DNA of 64,000 nucleotides from JARFVT01 sp036677425 (GCA_036677425.1 JARFVT010000013.1:744001-808000); one strand, 5' to 3'. Positions 38,423-48,323 are shown, numbered from the stretch's first letter. Program-made: numbers and translations. Notes: generated from the letters alone by a model not told the origin.

Positions 38423-39216
38423 TGGTTAATATTCATAAAACAGCAATAGTTGCAGGTGGTGCAACCATTGGTGATGACGTATATATTGGGGCTTTTTCTA
38501 TCATTGGTGCGGATGTAAAGCTTGGCAATGGCGTTAAATTGCATTCTCATATCGTCATTGATGGCGATACGGATATTGGTGATAATTCGGAAATATTTCC
38601 ATTCGCATCAATCGGCACAGAGCCACAGGATTTAAAATTTGCGGGTGAAAAATCAAAACTAATCATCGGTAAAAATAATAAAATTCGTGAATATGTAACA
38701 ATGAACCCTGGGACAAAAGGCGATAATTTATTAACTGAAATAGGCGATAATTGCCTGTTCATGATAAGTAGCCATATCGCCCATGATTGTATCATTGGCA
38801 ATAATGTTATTTTAGCCAATAACGCAACATTGGCTGGTCATGTTGTGGTCGGTGATTTTGCAATTATCGGTGGACTTTCGGCGGTGCATCAATTTGTTCG
38901 TATTGGCGCACATGCGATGATCGGTGGCATGTCTGGTGTGGAAAATGATGTTATTCCATTTGGTTCTGTAATGGGGGAACGCGCCAATCTTTCTGGGTTA
39001 AATATTATTGGCATGAAACGGCGTGGTTTTTCAAAGAATGATATTCATATATTGCGCAATGCATATAAGATGTTATTTTCAGATCAAGGAACATTGATTG
39101 AACGCACCAATGAAGTCGCAAAAATATTTGGTAAAAATGCTGTGGTGGCAAATATTGTTGAATTTATAAATAAATCATCTTCACGTGGCTTGACCCAACC
39201 AGAGATAAATAAATAA
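38422..39216 (+). CDS. lpxA: UDP-N-acetylglucosamine O-acyltransferase
   Basis: The first enzyme of lipid A synthesis: it transfers a hydroxyacyl chain from ACP to UDP-GlcNAc. Hexapeptide repeats form a beta-helix, with the catalytic His in SSHIAHDCIIGNN near residue 120. A C-terminal helical domain begins at about residue 190 (GMKRRGFSKNDIH). The 264 residues are normal. Its ends overlap both fabZ and lpxI by one base. Confidence 0.96.
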   Translation: MVNIHKTAIVAGGATIGDDVYIGAFSIIGADVKLGNGVKLHSHIVIDGDTDIGDNSEIFPFASIGTEPQDLKFAGEKSKLIIGKNNKIREYVTMNPGTKGDNLLTEIGDNCLFMISSHIAHDCIIGNNVILANNATLAGHVVVGDFAIIGGLSAVHQFVRIGAHAMIGGMSGVENDVIPFGSVMGERANLSGLNIIGMKRRGFSKNDIHILRNAYKMLFSDQGTLIERTNEVAKIFGKNAVVANIVEFINKSSSRGLTQPEINK

Positions 39217-40046
39217 TGTCAAAACTTGGCATTATCGCAGGTGGCGGTATTTTGCCATTGCGTGTGCTTGAAAAATGTCAATTATCTGGGCGTGAATTTT
39301 ATCTAATTGGACTTAAAGGACAAATTGAAGAAAATCTATTCAGTCAATATTCATATGATGTCATTCGCATGGGTGCAGTAGGTAAGGCGATCGATTTATT
39401 CAGGCAAAATAATGTTAATGAAATTGTTATGGCGGGCAATGTTAATCGCCCAAGCATGGCAGCCTTACGCCCCGATATGAAGGCGGTTAAAATTTTAGCA
39501 AAATCTGGTAATATGGCTATTGGCTCGCGTGGTGATGATGGATTGATTAAGGCAATAGTCAAATATCTTGAAAAGGACGAGGGTTTTAAAATTATCAGCA
39601 TAGATAGCATCCTTGGTGAGAATAAATTTTCTAGTGGTATATTAGGGGATGTTGAGCCAGATAATAACAGCAAAAAAGATATAATACGCGGGGTTTCGGC
39701 ACTTAAAATGATTGCAGCCGCCGATATTGGGCAGGCAATAGTCGTGGAAGACCAGATCATCATAGCGGTTGAAGCGATCGAAGGTACTGCCAAGATGTTA
39801 GAGCGTTGTAAAGGTTTAAAACTGAACCAAATGTCAAATGGTGTTTTGGTTAAAATTCGTAAAAAGAACCAAGAAACAAGGGTCGATATGCCAACTATTG
39901 GTTGTGATACAATCAAACAAATAGTCGCTTCGGGTTTGTTGGGTGTTGCATTTGATGCGGGTGGAATGATTCTAATTGATAAAGATAAAGTAATAACAGC
40001 TGCCAATGAAGCGGGAGTTTTCATTACTGCCATTGATGTAGATTGA
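39216..40046 (+). CDS. lpxI: UDP-2,3-diacylglucosamine pyrophosphatase LpxI
   Basis: Cuts UDP-2,3-diacylglucosamine to lipid X, the step done by the unrelated LpxH in E. coli. The 276 residues match the LpxI (DUF1009) family: N-terminal LGIIAGGGILPLRV, central SRGDDGLIKAIV and C-terminal PTIGCDTIKQIVASG. It is placed exactly between lpxA and lpxB, which supports the assignment. No lpxH is seen in the window. Confidence 0.93.
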   Translation: MSKLGIIAGGGILPLRVLEKCQLSGREFYLIGLKGQIEENLFSQYSYDVIRMGAVGKAIDLFRQNNVNEIVMAGNVNRPSMAALRPDMKAVKILAKSGNMAIGSRGDDGLIKAIVKYLEKDEGFKIISIDSILGENKFSSGILGDVEPDNNSKKDIIRGVSALKMIAAADIGQAIVVEDQIIIAVEAIEGTAKMLERCKGLKLNQMSNGVLVKIRKKNQETRVDMPTIGCDTIKQIVASGLLGVAFDAGGMILIDKDKVITAANEAGVFITAIDVD

Positions 40047-40052
40047 TATTTG

Positions 40053-41237
40053 ATGCTTGATGCATATAAAAAAGTCAATAAAGATAAAATTCCATTGATA
40101 TATATTACGGCGGGTGAGGCATCTGGTGATGCGCTTGGTGCAAAATTGATGAATGCTATTAAGCAACGGTGCAATGGCAGAATAAAATTTGCAGGGATAG
40201 GCGGTGATTTAATGACGGCGGCGGGGCTTGAAAGTCTTTTTCCGATGCAAGAATTATCGGTCATGGGAATATTTGAAATATTACCGCATATTAAAAAAAT
40301 ATTAAGGCGCATTAAACAGGCGGCTAATCATGTGGATGGATTACAACCAGATATTATTATCACTATTGATTCACCCGGATTTTCCCATCGTTTTATAAAG
40401 AAAATAAAATTCAAGAATATAACAAAGATACATTATGTTGCGCCCAGTGTCTGGGCATGGCGGAAAAATCGGGTCTATAAATTTAAAAAACATTTTGATT
40501 ATCTTTTGGCATTATTACCATTTGAACCATCATATTTTAAAAAAGTCGGGCTTGAATGTTATTTTGTCGGCCATTCGATTATTGAATCTGGTGCGGGTAA
40601 TGGTGATGGTGCAAAATTTCGCCAAATGATGAAAATAAACGATGATGATATGGTTTTATGTTTCTTGCCGGGTAGCCGAACGGGAGAGGTAAATCGGCTT
40701 TTACCAATATTTAAAATAGTTGCCAAAAATATAAAAAACAAACAAATGCGCCGTATTCATGTGGTAATGCCAGCCATATCAAACATGGTTGATAGATTAA
40801 AATATCAAACTTCCAGCTGGCAAATGCCCGTATATATTATCGATGGAGTTAATGCGAAATATGATGCAATGGCTGCATGTAATGTGGCATTGGCGGCCAG
40901 TGGCACGGTTGCATTGGAACTTGCAATGGCAAAAGCCCCAACTGTTATCGCCTATAAATTCTCGCCATTAACATATTTTATATTATCAAAATTAATCAAA
41001 AAACAATATGCTCATTTATTAAATATAATTTTAAATAAACCAATAGTGCCAGAATATATTCAAGATGATTGCACGGCTGAAAATTTAACAAAGGCGATGT
41101 TATCATTAATTGGCGAAGGTGGAGTTGAACAAATTTCTAAATTAAAACCCGCATTGGCGCAATTACAAGCAGAAGATAATAAATTACCAAGCCTTTGCGC
41201 TGCGGATAGAATATTAGAAATTTTAAACAATAAATAG
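40053..41237 (+). CDS. lpxB: Lipid-A-disaccharide synthase
   Basis: A GT-B glycosyltransferase that condenses lipid X with UDP-2,3-diacylglucosamine. It begins with ITAGEASGDALGAKLM, then TIDSPGFSHR and HYVAPSVWAWR, with the nucleotide-sugar part LAASGTVALELAMAKAPTV. 394 residues from ATG 40053; an in-frame TTG directly before it (40050) is the less likely start. It is the last gene of the + strand envelope run and converges with the formate dehydrogenase gene 20 bases on. Confidence 0.95.
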   Translation: MLDAYKKVNKDKIPLIYITAGEASGDALGAKLMNAIKQRCNGRIKFAGIGGDLMTAAGLESLFPMQELSVMGIFEILPHIKKILRRIKQAANHVDGLQPDIIITIDSPGFSHRFIKKIKFKNITKIHYVAPSVWAWRKNRVYKFKKHFDYLLALLPFEPSYFKKVGLECYFVGHSIIESGAGNGDGAKFRQMMKINDDDMVLCFLPGSRTGEVNRLLPIFKIVAKNIKNKQMRRIHVVMPAISNMVDRLKYQTSSWQMPVYIIDGVNAKYDAMAACNVALAASGTVALELAMAKAPTVIAYKFSPLTYFILSKLIKKQYAHLLNIILNKPIVPEYIQDDCTAENLTKAMLSLIGEGGVEQISKLKPALAQLQAEDNKLPSLCAADRILEILNNK

Positions 41238-41270
41238 CCTAATAAGTGATAAGTTATTTATAGGTTATTT
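41232..41270. terminator. Possible bidirectional hairpin between lpxB and the fdsGB fusion
   Basis: AAATAGCCTA (41232-41241) pairs with TAGGTTATTT (41261-41270), 10 pairs with one G-T, and an inner AATAA/TTATT extends it. It spans the 20-base gap between two convergent genes and includes both stop codons. The T run on either side is short, so termination strength is doubtful. Confidence 0.35.
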
Positions 41271-42988
41271 GGAATTTCATCTGGGAAATATTTAAACAGG
41301 CATAATAATGGGTTTGGCGCAGCCTGACCCAGCCCACAAATTGATGTGTCCATCATAACGGTTGATAATTCTTTTAATAATGGCACATCCCATGATTTCT
41401 GCCGCATTAATGCAACTGCTTTTGTCGTCCCGACCCTACAAGGCGTGCATTGACCACAGCTTTCCATTTCAAAAAATTCCATTAAATTAACTGCAACATC
41501 GGCAATATTATCATGATCAGATAATATGATAATTGCTGCCGAACCGATAAAACATCCATATGGTTGCAATGTATCAAAATCAAGCGGTATATCGCTCATG
41601 CTAGCGGGTAAAATTCCGCCCGATGCGCCGCCTGGAAGATATGCTTTGAATTTATGACCATCTGTCATGCCACCACAAAATTCATTTATTAATTGATCAA
41701 TTGTAATACCAGCAGGGGCTAGTTTAACCCCGGGGGCTTTCACATGGCCTGATACGGAATAGCTGCGTAAGCCATTGCGACCATTTCGCCCATATGATTT
41801 GAACCAGTCAGCACCTTTTTCAAATATTTCACGCACCCAATACAGGCTTTCAATATTATTTACTAATGTGGGTTTGTTAAATAAACCAACCTGAGCAACA
41901 AATGGTGGTCGATGTCTTGGTAAGCCGCGCTTACCTTCGATAGATTCGATCATTGCCGATTCTTCCCCGCAAATATATGCACCTGCACCACGGCGTAAAT
42001 GTATTTTAGAATTTATAGCTAAACCATCATTTTCAAGCTTTTTAATCTCGCAGCGTAACATGGCAATAACATCTGGATATTCATCACGCATATAAATATA
42101 TATGTCGCTTGCATCTACGACCCATGCACCAATTAACATGCCCTCAAGGAAACGATGTGGGTCGGTGGTTAAATAATGATGATCTTTAATCGTTCCTGGT
42201 TCGCCTTCATCACCATTGACAGCCATTAATCGCGGGGATTTTTCTGATCTGACCAATCGCCATTTGCGCCCTGTGGGAAATCCTGCACCACCCAAGCCAC
42301 GCAGGCCAGATTTTTCAATAATTTCGATTATATCATCTGGATTATATTTATTATTTAAACAATCTTTTAATAATTTATAGCCACTATTATTTTTATAATC
42401 GTCAAATGATATTATTTTTGGTATTGTTGGGTGGATATCTTTTGTTTTAATTGCCGTTATTATTTTATCCATATCGGCATTTAATATATGGTTATGACCA
42501 ATTTCAACAATTGGTGCATTATGGCATCTACCCATACATGGTGCTGATATTACTCTAATATTTTCATCAGGTTTTTGTTGCAATTCTTTTAATAGATTAT
42601 CAGCATTTTTAAGATTACAGCTAATTGACGAACAAACCCTAATTGTCAACGGCGGCGGCGGGGTTTCTCCATCCATAACAATATCAAAATGGGCGTAAAA
42701 TGATGCTACTTGATAGACTTCAGCTTGTGATAATTTCATTTCATGGGCAAGCGCATGCATATGATTAATCGATAAATGACCGTATTTATCTTGGATAAGG
42801 TGCAAATATTCAATTAATAATTGTTTTTCACGTGGGAAATTCCCCAATAATATTTGTATTTGCTTTAATGCGTTAACATCTAATTGCCGACCTTTAGGGT
42901 GTAATAATGCAGATTTAGGGTGTAATAATGCAGATTTTTTATTTGATTTGCTAATATTTTGAAATTTAATATTATTATTTATGTTCAT
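41258..42988 (-). CDS. NAD-dependent formate dehydrogenase beta subunit, FdsG-FdsB fusion
   Basis: The NADH-forming part of a soluble molybdenum or tungsten formate dehydrogenase. The N-terminal third is a NuoE-like thioredoxin fold with [2Fe-2S] ligands in CSSISCNL and CMGRCHNAP; the rest is NuoF-like with the FMN/NADH loop GLRGLGGAGFPTGRKW, GAGAYICGEESAMIE and the [4Fe-4S] site ESCGQCTPCRVGT. About 576 residues. The fusion matches the layout of the FDH1 beta subunit of Methylobacterium. ATG 42988 is preferred; an in-frame TTG lies at 43003. The polar N-terminal linker holds a 21-bp duplication. It stands alone, 12 kb from fdsA. Confidence 0.88.
   Translation of the reverse strand: MNINNNIKFQNISKSNKKSALLHPKSALLHPKGRQLDVNALKQIQILLGNFPREKQLLIEYLHLIQDKYGHLSINHMHALAHEMKLSQAEVYQVASFYAHFDIVMDGETPPPPLTIRVCSSISCNLKNADNLLKELQQKPDENIRVISAPCMGRCHNAPIVEIGHNHILNADMDKIITAIKTKDIHPTIPKIISFDDYKNNSGYKLLKDCLNNKYNPDDIIEIIEKSGLRGLGGAGFPTGRKWRLVRSEKSPRLMAVNGDEGEPGTIKDHHYLTTDPHRFLEGMLIGAWVVDASDIYIYMRDEYPDVIAMLRCEIKKLENDGLAINSKIHLRRGAGAYICGEESAMIESIEGKRGLPRHRPPFVAQVGLFNKPTLVNNIESLYWVREIFEKGADWFKSYGRNGRNGLRSYSVSGHVKAPGVKLAPAGITIDQLINEFCGGMTDGHKFKAYLPGGASGGILPASMSDIPLDFDTLQPYGCFIGSAAIIILSDHDNIADVAVNLMEFFEMESCGQCTPCRVGTTKAVALMRQKSWDVPLLKELSTVMMDTSICGLGQAAPNPLLCLFKYFPDEIPNNL
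42893..42934 (-). repeat. Tandem 21-bp duplication within the fdsGB N-terminal linker
   Basis: Two perfect adjacent copies of a 21-base unit (42893-42913 and 42914-42934). On the coding strand they encode the seven-residue unit SALLHPK twice. The identity of the copies at DNA level indicates a recent duplication. It keeps the frame and lies before the folded NuoE-like domain. Confidence 0.9.
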
Positions 42989-43089
42989 ATTTTTGTTACC
43001 CAAGTATATTTTTGTAGAACAATAACTATTTTACTCTAATATATAAATTTATATAATCAATTTATTTATTTATTTGGTAGGGCATTTTA

Positions 43090-43704
43090 TTGAAAATTAA
43101 GGATTCTTTTATTACAGAAATGATGATATCGCGTCTTTGCCATGAATTAGCGGGGCCAATTGGCGCTGTTTCTAATGGTATTGAACTTGCCAATGAAATT
43201 GGTGGTGATATAGCCAGTGAGGCGATGTCTATGGCAAATATATCTGCCGTTGATCTCGTGTCCCGAATAAAATTCTATCGTATTGCTTATGGTGTTATTA
43301 CCATAAATTTTAAAGATTTCACAGAATTTCATAATATTGCTAATGAGTTTTTAAATAATAAAAACACAAAGCTTTTATGGGCTGTTCCTGAAGATGAAGT
43401 TAAGTTAAGTGCCGCAGAATACAAGCTTATTTTAAATATGATTGCATTCGCTAATATGGCAATCATTAAAGATGGTGAAATCAAGGTTGATATTAAAAAT
43501 AATAATTTTACAGTTAGTGTATTGGGTGATGGTTTATCATCGATTGAAAATTTAATCACTGCGATAGATGAAGATATTTCGAGTGGATCATTAACGCCGT
43601 ATAATATTCATGGATATTGGACAGCGCATTTAGCAAGGCAAGTTGCACGTAATTTATCCTATAATATTGGGGTTAATAAAATAATATTTACAGCTAAGTT
43701 ATAA
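43090..43704 (+). CDS. chpT: Histidine phosphotransferase of the ChpT family
   Basis: In Caulobacter ChpT passes phosphate from the kinase CckA to CtrA and CpdR. Here the N-terminal helix carries ISRLCHELAGPIGAVSNGIEL, with phosphorylatable His18, nearly the same as in known ChpT proteins, followed by a degenerate ATPase-like domain. 204 residues. The start is TTG 43090, with GGTAGGG 8 bases upstream. It lies 192 bases before cheA on the same strand. Whether it serves CtrA, the CheA receiver or both cannot be read from the sequence. Confidence 0.85.
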   Translation: MKIKDSFITEMMISRLCHELAGPIGAVSNGIELANEIGGDIASEAMSMANISAVDLVSRIKFYRIAYGVITINFKDFTEFHNIANEFLNNKNTKLLWAVPEDEVKLSAAEYKLILNMIAFANMAIIKDGEIKVDIKNNNFTVSVLGDGLSSIENLITAIDEDISSGSLTPYNIHGYWTAHLARQVARNLSYNIGVNKIIFTAKL

Positions 43705-43896
43705 ATATTAATAAAATTAAATTTTAATTCAGTTAATAATGTTTTGTGAACTATTATAAATATGTATATGATGTTATTAATAAGTTATAATTATAATTTT
43801 AAAAATATTATATATTTTGCAATTTATTTGTTCTATAATATATGGAATTTATAGTATTTTTATCTATTTATATAGTTTAAATTTGGAGCTTAGGTC

Positions 43897-46647
43897 ATGG
43901 ATGATCTTTTAAATGAATTCCTTACGGAAACAACTGAAAGTATGGATACATTGGATTTAGAGCTTGTCGCTCTGGAACAAAATCCCAATGATGAAGGCAT
44001 ATTAAGTAATATTTTTCGTATGGTCCACACTATTAAAGGGACATGCGGGTTTTTAGGGTTACCCAGGCTTGAGGCCGTTGCCCATGCTGCGGAAAATGTA
44101 TTGGGTCAGGTACGAGAAGGCCAGCTTGCAGTCGATGAGTTTATAATAACTATTATACTTGAATCTCTCGATCAAATTAAAGAAATTTTATTATCGTTAG
44201 AAGCAACAGAAGCAGAGCCTGATGGTAGTGATGTTGATCTTATAGCTCGATTGAATTATTTAGCAGAAAATGGGGTTCTACAGCCAGCTGATGATAAAGT
44301 TGTTGAAGCGCCAAAGATAGATGCTCCTGTAAAAGATACTACAAAAAATGTAGGCAATGCTGCGTTTAATGAAATGTTAAATTCTACGGAAGTAGCAGAG
44401 GATGATGCCATATTGCAGGCAGCGTTTGATAATGCAGTTTATAAGGGGCCTGTTACTTCTGATGCATCTTCAGATGTTATACCAGAAGTCACTCCTAACG
44501 TTCCTGCTCCTGTTGCGGCTAGTGTTTCTAAAGATGTTGCTGTTGATGCTAAAAAAACCACAGTAGCAGCGGAGAGAAAAGAAAGTTCTGGAGTTATTCA
44601 AACTATCCGCGTTAATGTTGATTTATTAGAAAATTTAATGACAATGGTATCAGAATTGGTTCTGACACGAAACCAATTATTGCAAATATTACGCACTCAA
44701 GGCGATAGTGATTTTGGTGCGCCATTGCAACGTCTAAGTCATGTTACTTCTGAACTTCAAGAAGGCGTAATGAAGACAAGAATGCAGCCAATTGGCAATG
44801 CATGGGCAAAATTACCGCGTATTGTTCGTGATTTATCAATTGAGCTTGATAAGAAAATTGACCTGCAAATGATTGGTGCAGATACTGAACTTGATAGGCA
44901 GGTTTTAGATATAATTAAAGACCCATTAACACATATGGTTCGTAATTCTGCCGATCATGGTATCGAAATTCCTGCGGACCGTATTGCCGCTGGTAAAGGT
45001 GAAGCGGGAACAATAACGCTTAATGCTTATCATGAAGGCGGCCATATCATTATTGAAATTTCCGATGATGGGCGCGGTCTTAATTTAGATAAAATCAAAG
45101 AAAAATGCGTAATAAATGGTGTCACAACCGAGGCTGAATTAGAAAATATGAGCGACCATCAGATAAATCAATTTATTTTTGCTGCTGGCTTCTCTACTGC
45201 TGAAAAAGTTACAAGTGTTTCTGGACGCGGTGTCGGTATGGATGTTGTGAAAACTAATATTGATAAAATTGGCGGCAATGTTGAATTGAAATCGGTAACG
45301 GGTAAAGGCTCTACTTTCTTAATTAAGATACCGCTTACATTGGCGATCGTATCGGCATTGATTGTTGAATGTGCTGAAGAACGTTTCGCAATTCCGCAAA
45401 TAAGTGTTGTTGAGCTTGTAAGGTCAAGCGATAATTCAGAACATACAATCGAAGATATTCACGGTACGCCAGTATTGCGTTTGCGTGATGTATTATTGCC
45501 GCTTATTACGCTGCGGGAATTGCTTGGGGTTGATTGGATAGATGATGAAGGTGCAGATTCAAAAGAAAATTTCATAGTTGTAACGCAGGTAGGTACATAT
45601 TCTTTTGGTATAATTGTCGATAAAATATTTGATGCTGAAGAAATTGTTGTGAAACCAGTGTCATCGGTGTTGCGTAATATCGAAATATTCTCTGGAAATA
45701 CTATTTTAGGTGATGGTAGTGTTATTTTAATTCTTGATCCAAATGGTATCGCAAAACAAAGTAATGGATTAACTACGGTTACAGAAAGTCATGTGGTGGA
45801 AGAAGTGCCGCGTATTACAGCCTCAAATAATCAAAATAATGTTGCCTTGTTATTGTTTCGTGCTGGTTCAAAAACAGCAAAAGCCGTGCCGCTTGGTCTT
45901 GTTGCAAGATTAGAAGAAATTGACTTTGATAAAGTTGAATATACAAATGGACAATGTTTGGTGCAGTATCGCGGCAGCTTAATGCCATTAGTTCCAATAA
46001 GCGATGAATATAGTTTTCCTGAAACTGGTAAAAAACCAACATTGGTTTTTTCTGATCGTGATAGAACTATGGGGCTTGTTGTCGATGAAATTTTAGATAT
46101 TGTTGACGATAGGTTGTCGGTTGAATTGAATACCGAAGTACAAGGTATGGTTGGAAGCGCAATAATAGCTGAAAAAGCAACAGAGATTATCGATGCTGGT
46201 TATTATTTAACATTGGCATTTAATGATTGGTTTGGTTCTGGTGCTGCTGATAAGTCAAGTAGTAATGATACTAAACACAGTGTATTGCTTGTAGATGATA
46301 GTGCGTTTTTCAGAAATTTACTAGAGCCAATATTATCTGTAGCTGGGTATAATGTTTCATCAGTTGAAAGTGCCGATGATGCAATGATATTATGTGAAAA
46401 AGGTGAGATTTTTGACGTTATAGTATCAGACATTGAAATGCCAGGTACAAATGGCTTTGAATTTTGCCGTGCTGTTCGTAATGGTAGTAATTGGACTGAT
46501 ACCCCAATTGTTGCAATGACATCACATACATCACCTAAGGATTTAGAATTGGGGCGTGAAGTTGGGTTTAGTGATTATGTTGCAAAACATGATCGTGATG
46601 GATTATTGCAAGCTCTGGCGGAAAGTGTTCATAAAAGTAATATTTAA
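43897..46647 (+). CDS. cheA: Hybrid chemotaxis kinase CheA with two CheW-like domains and a receiver
   Basis: The central kinase of chemotaxis. Order: Hpt domain with phospho-His44 (RMVHTIKGTCGFLG), a variable linker (about 106-230), dimerisation helices (about 230-300), HATPase with HMVRNSADHGIE and SGRGVGMDVVKTNID, a CheW domain (about 478-615), a second CheW-like domain (about 645-775) and a receiver (about 793-912) with VLLVDDSAFFR and SDIEMPG. 916 residues against about 650 for E. coli CheA. GGAG precedes ATG 43897. No separate cheW is in the cluster. Confidence 0.94.
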   Translation: MDDLLNEFLTETTESMDTLDLELVALEQNPNDEGILSNIFRMVHTIKGTCGFLGLPRLEAVAHAAENVLGQVREGQLAVDEFIITIILESLDQIKEILLSLEATEAEPDGSDVDLIARLNYLAENGVLQPADDKVVEAPKIDAPVKDTTKNVGNAAFNEMLNSTEVAEDDAILQAAFDNAVYKGPVTSDASSDVIPEVTPNVPAPVAASVSKDVAVDAKKTTVAAERKESSGVIQTIRVNVDLLENLMTMVSELVLTRNQLLQILRTQGDSDFGAPLQRLSHVTSELQEGVMKTRMQPIGNAWAKLPRIVRDLSIELDKKIDLQMIGADTELDRQVLDIIKDPLTHMVRNSADHGIEIPADRIAAGKGEAGTITLNAYHEGGHIIIEISDDGRGLNLDKIKEKCVINGVTTEAELENMSDHQINQFIFAAGFSTAEKVTSVSGRGVGMDVVKTNIDKIGGNVELKSVTGKGSTFLIKIPLTLAIVSALIVECAEERFAIPQISVVELVRSSDNSEHTIEDIHGTPVLRLRDVLLPLITLRELLGVDWIDDEGADSKENFIVVTQVGTYSFGIIVDKIFDAEEIVVKPVSSVLRNIEIFSGNTILGDGSVILILDPNGIAKQSNGLTTVTESHVVEEVPRITASNNQNNVALLLFRAGSKTAKAVPLGLVARLEEIDFDKVEYTNGQCLVQYRGSLMPLVPISDEYSFPETGKKPTLVFSDRDRTMGLVVDEILDIVDDRLSVELNTEVQGMVGSAIIAEKATEIIDAGYYLTLAFNDWFGSGAADKSSSNDTKHSVLLVDDSAFFRNLLEPILSVAGYNVSSVESADDAMILCEKGEIFDVIVSDIEMPGTNGFEFCRAVRNGSNWTDTPIVAMTSHTSPKDLELGREVGFSDYVAKHDRDGLLQALAESVHKSNI

Positions 46648-46797
46648 TTTTCACTGTAAATTTATATTTTTTTAAGATGAGGTAATATAAATTAGATTTT
46701 GATTCTATTTGATTAATTCGCAATAATGTTTAGGCTTAAACGAATTTGATAATTATAACAAAATTATAATATTATCTAAAAATGTTGGAGTATTATT

Positions 46798-47163
46798 ATG
46801 AAATCTTGTCTTGTTGTTGATGATTCTCGAGTAATAAGAATGGTAGCTAGAAAGATTTTAGAGGACCTAGATTTTGATGTTATTGAAGCCGAAGATGGAA
46901 AAGTAGCATTAGATAAATGTATGAATAAAATGCCAGATGGCGTGCTGCTTGATTGGAATATGCCTGTGATGGATGGTTTTGACTTTATGTTAGCCATGCG
47001 TAAATTACCAGGCGGTGGCGATGTTAAAATAGTATTTTGTACAACAGAAAATAATATCTCTCATATTCAAAAGGCTGTGGCTGCTGGTGCTAATGAATAT
47101 ATTATGAAGCCATTTGATAGTGATATAGTTAAAAGTAAATTTATACAGGTGGGCCTTCTTTAA
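46798..47163 (+). CDS. cheY: Chemotaxis response regulator CheY
   Basis: A single receiver domain that binds the flagellar switch when phosphorylated. The acidic pair is in CLVVDDSRVIR, the phospho-Asp in LLDWNMPVMDG, the Thr in VFCTTEN and the Lys in YIMKPFDSD. 121 residues. It starts 150 bases after cheA; the AT-rich gap may hold its own promoter, which I cannot pin down. Its stop shares a base with the cheB start. Confidence 0.94.
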   Translation: MKSCLVVDDSRVIRMVARKILEDLDFDVIEAEDGKVALDKCMNKMPDGVLLDWNMPVMDGFDFMLAMRKLPGGGDVKIVFCTTENNISHIQKAVAAGANEYIMKPFDSDIVKSKFIQVGLL

Positions 47164-48323
47164 TGGCGGATAGCTTAATTCGCAATTCATCTTATGCTAA
47201 AGATGCGAATGATAAAATTAATGTTATGATTGTTGATGATGCTCTTGTCATAAGGGGTATGTTATCCCGAATGCTTGAATCCGCAGGTGATATTGATATA
47301 GTTGCATCTGTTGGCGATGGTGAACGTGCTGTTTCTGCATTGGATAGATATAAAATTGATGTGGTGGTTTTAGATATAGAAATGCCACGCATGGATGGGT
47401 TGACTGCATTACCATTAATTTTAAAAAAATGTCCACGAATTCAAGTTATTATGGCCTCGACTTTAACATTGCGTAATGCTGATATATCAATGAAAGCATT
47501 AAAACTTGGTGCAGCTGATTATCTTCCAAAACCAACAACATCAAGCGAATTAAATTCTGCAACTTCTTTTAAACGTGAATTAATTGATAAGGTTCGCTCG
47601 CTTGGCACAGCTAATCGTCGTCGTCGCTTAATGCAGGCAAGGGCTGCAGGTAATTCATTATCTGATAATAATAGAACAAATTCTTTCACCGCGATAAATG
47701 ATAAAAAAACTAAAATACAGTTACGACCATATAAAAAATTTATACCAGATGTTATAACAATTGGCAGCTCAACTGGCGGGCCGCAGGCCTTATTTACGAT
47801 TTTAAAAGATATTGGAACTGATATAAAACAACCAATATTAATCACACAACATATGCCGCCAACATTCACGACAATTTTGGCGGAACATATTGAAAAATCA
47901 TCTGGCATACCAACAGTTGAAGCAAGTAATGGTGAAATTATTAAGGGTGGTCATATATATATTGCGCCTGGTGATTATCATATGCTTGTTGAAACTAAAG
48001 GTTTTGAAAAGGTAATTAAATTAACGCAAGACCCACCAGAAAATTTCTGCAGACCTTCTGTTGATGCAATGTTACGCAGTGTTAGTAAGGCCTATAGCAA
48101 TAAAATTTTAACAGTAATATTGACTGGAATGGGTTCTGATGGTTGTAGTAGTAGCAAAGTAATCGCTAATTTAGGTGGTTCAGTTATAGCGCAAGATGAA
48201 AAAACTAGCGTTGTTTGGGGGATGCCAGGATCCGTATCAAATGCTGGTATTTGCTGTGCTATATTACCTTTGGATAAAATAGCAGCTCAAATTAAAAAAA
48301 TTTCAGCTGGGGGTAGAATATGA
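47163..48323 (+). CDS. cheB: Chemotaxis protein-glutamate methylesterase CheB
   Basis: Removes methyl groups from chemoreceptors to reset adaptation. The receiver is at residues 15-135 (MIVDDALVIRGM; phospho-Asp in VLDIEMPRMDG). The C-terminal esterase carries the catalytic Ser in GSSTGGPQALF, the His in TQHMPPTFT and the Asp in TGMGSDG. 386 residues. It overlaps cheY by one base and cheR by four. Confidence 0.95.
   Translation: MADSLIRNSSYAKDANDKINVMIVDDALVIRGMLSRMLESAGDIDIVASVGDGERAVSALDRYKIDVVVLDIEMPRMDGLTALPLILKKCPRIQVIMASTLTLRNADISMKALKLGAADYLPKPTTSSELNSATSFKRELIDKVRSLGTANRRRRLMQARAAGNSLSDNNRTNSFTAINDKKTKIQLRPYKKFIPDVITIGSSTGGPQALFTILKDIGTDIKQPILITQHMPPTFTTILAEHIEKSSGIPTVEASNGEIIKGGHIYIAPGDYHMLVETKGFEKVIKLTQDPPENFCRPSVDAMLRSVSKAYSNKILTVILTGMGSDGCSSSKVIANLGGSVIAQDEKTSVVWGMPGSVSNAGICCAILPLDKIAAQIKKISAGGRI

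Noticed and set aside
39344..40312. Long - strand open frame (322 codons) opposite lpxI
   Set aside because: It is antisense to lpxI and the start of lpxB, both of which have strong family motifs; low-stop antisense frames are expected from the codon use here.
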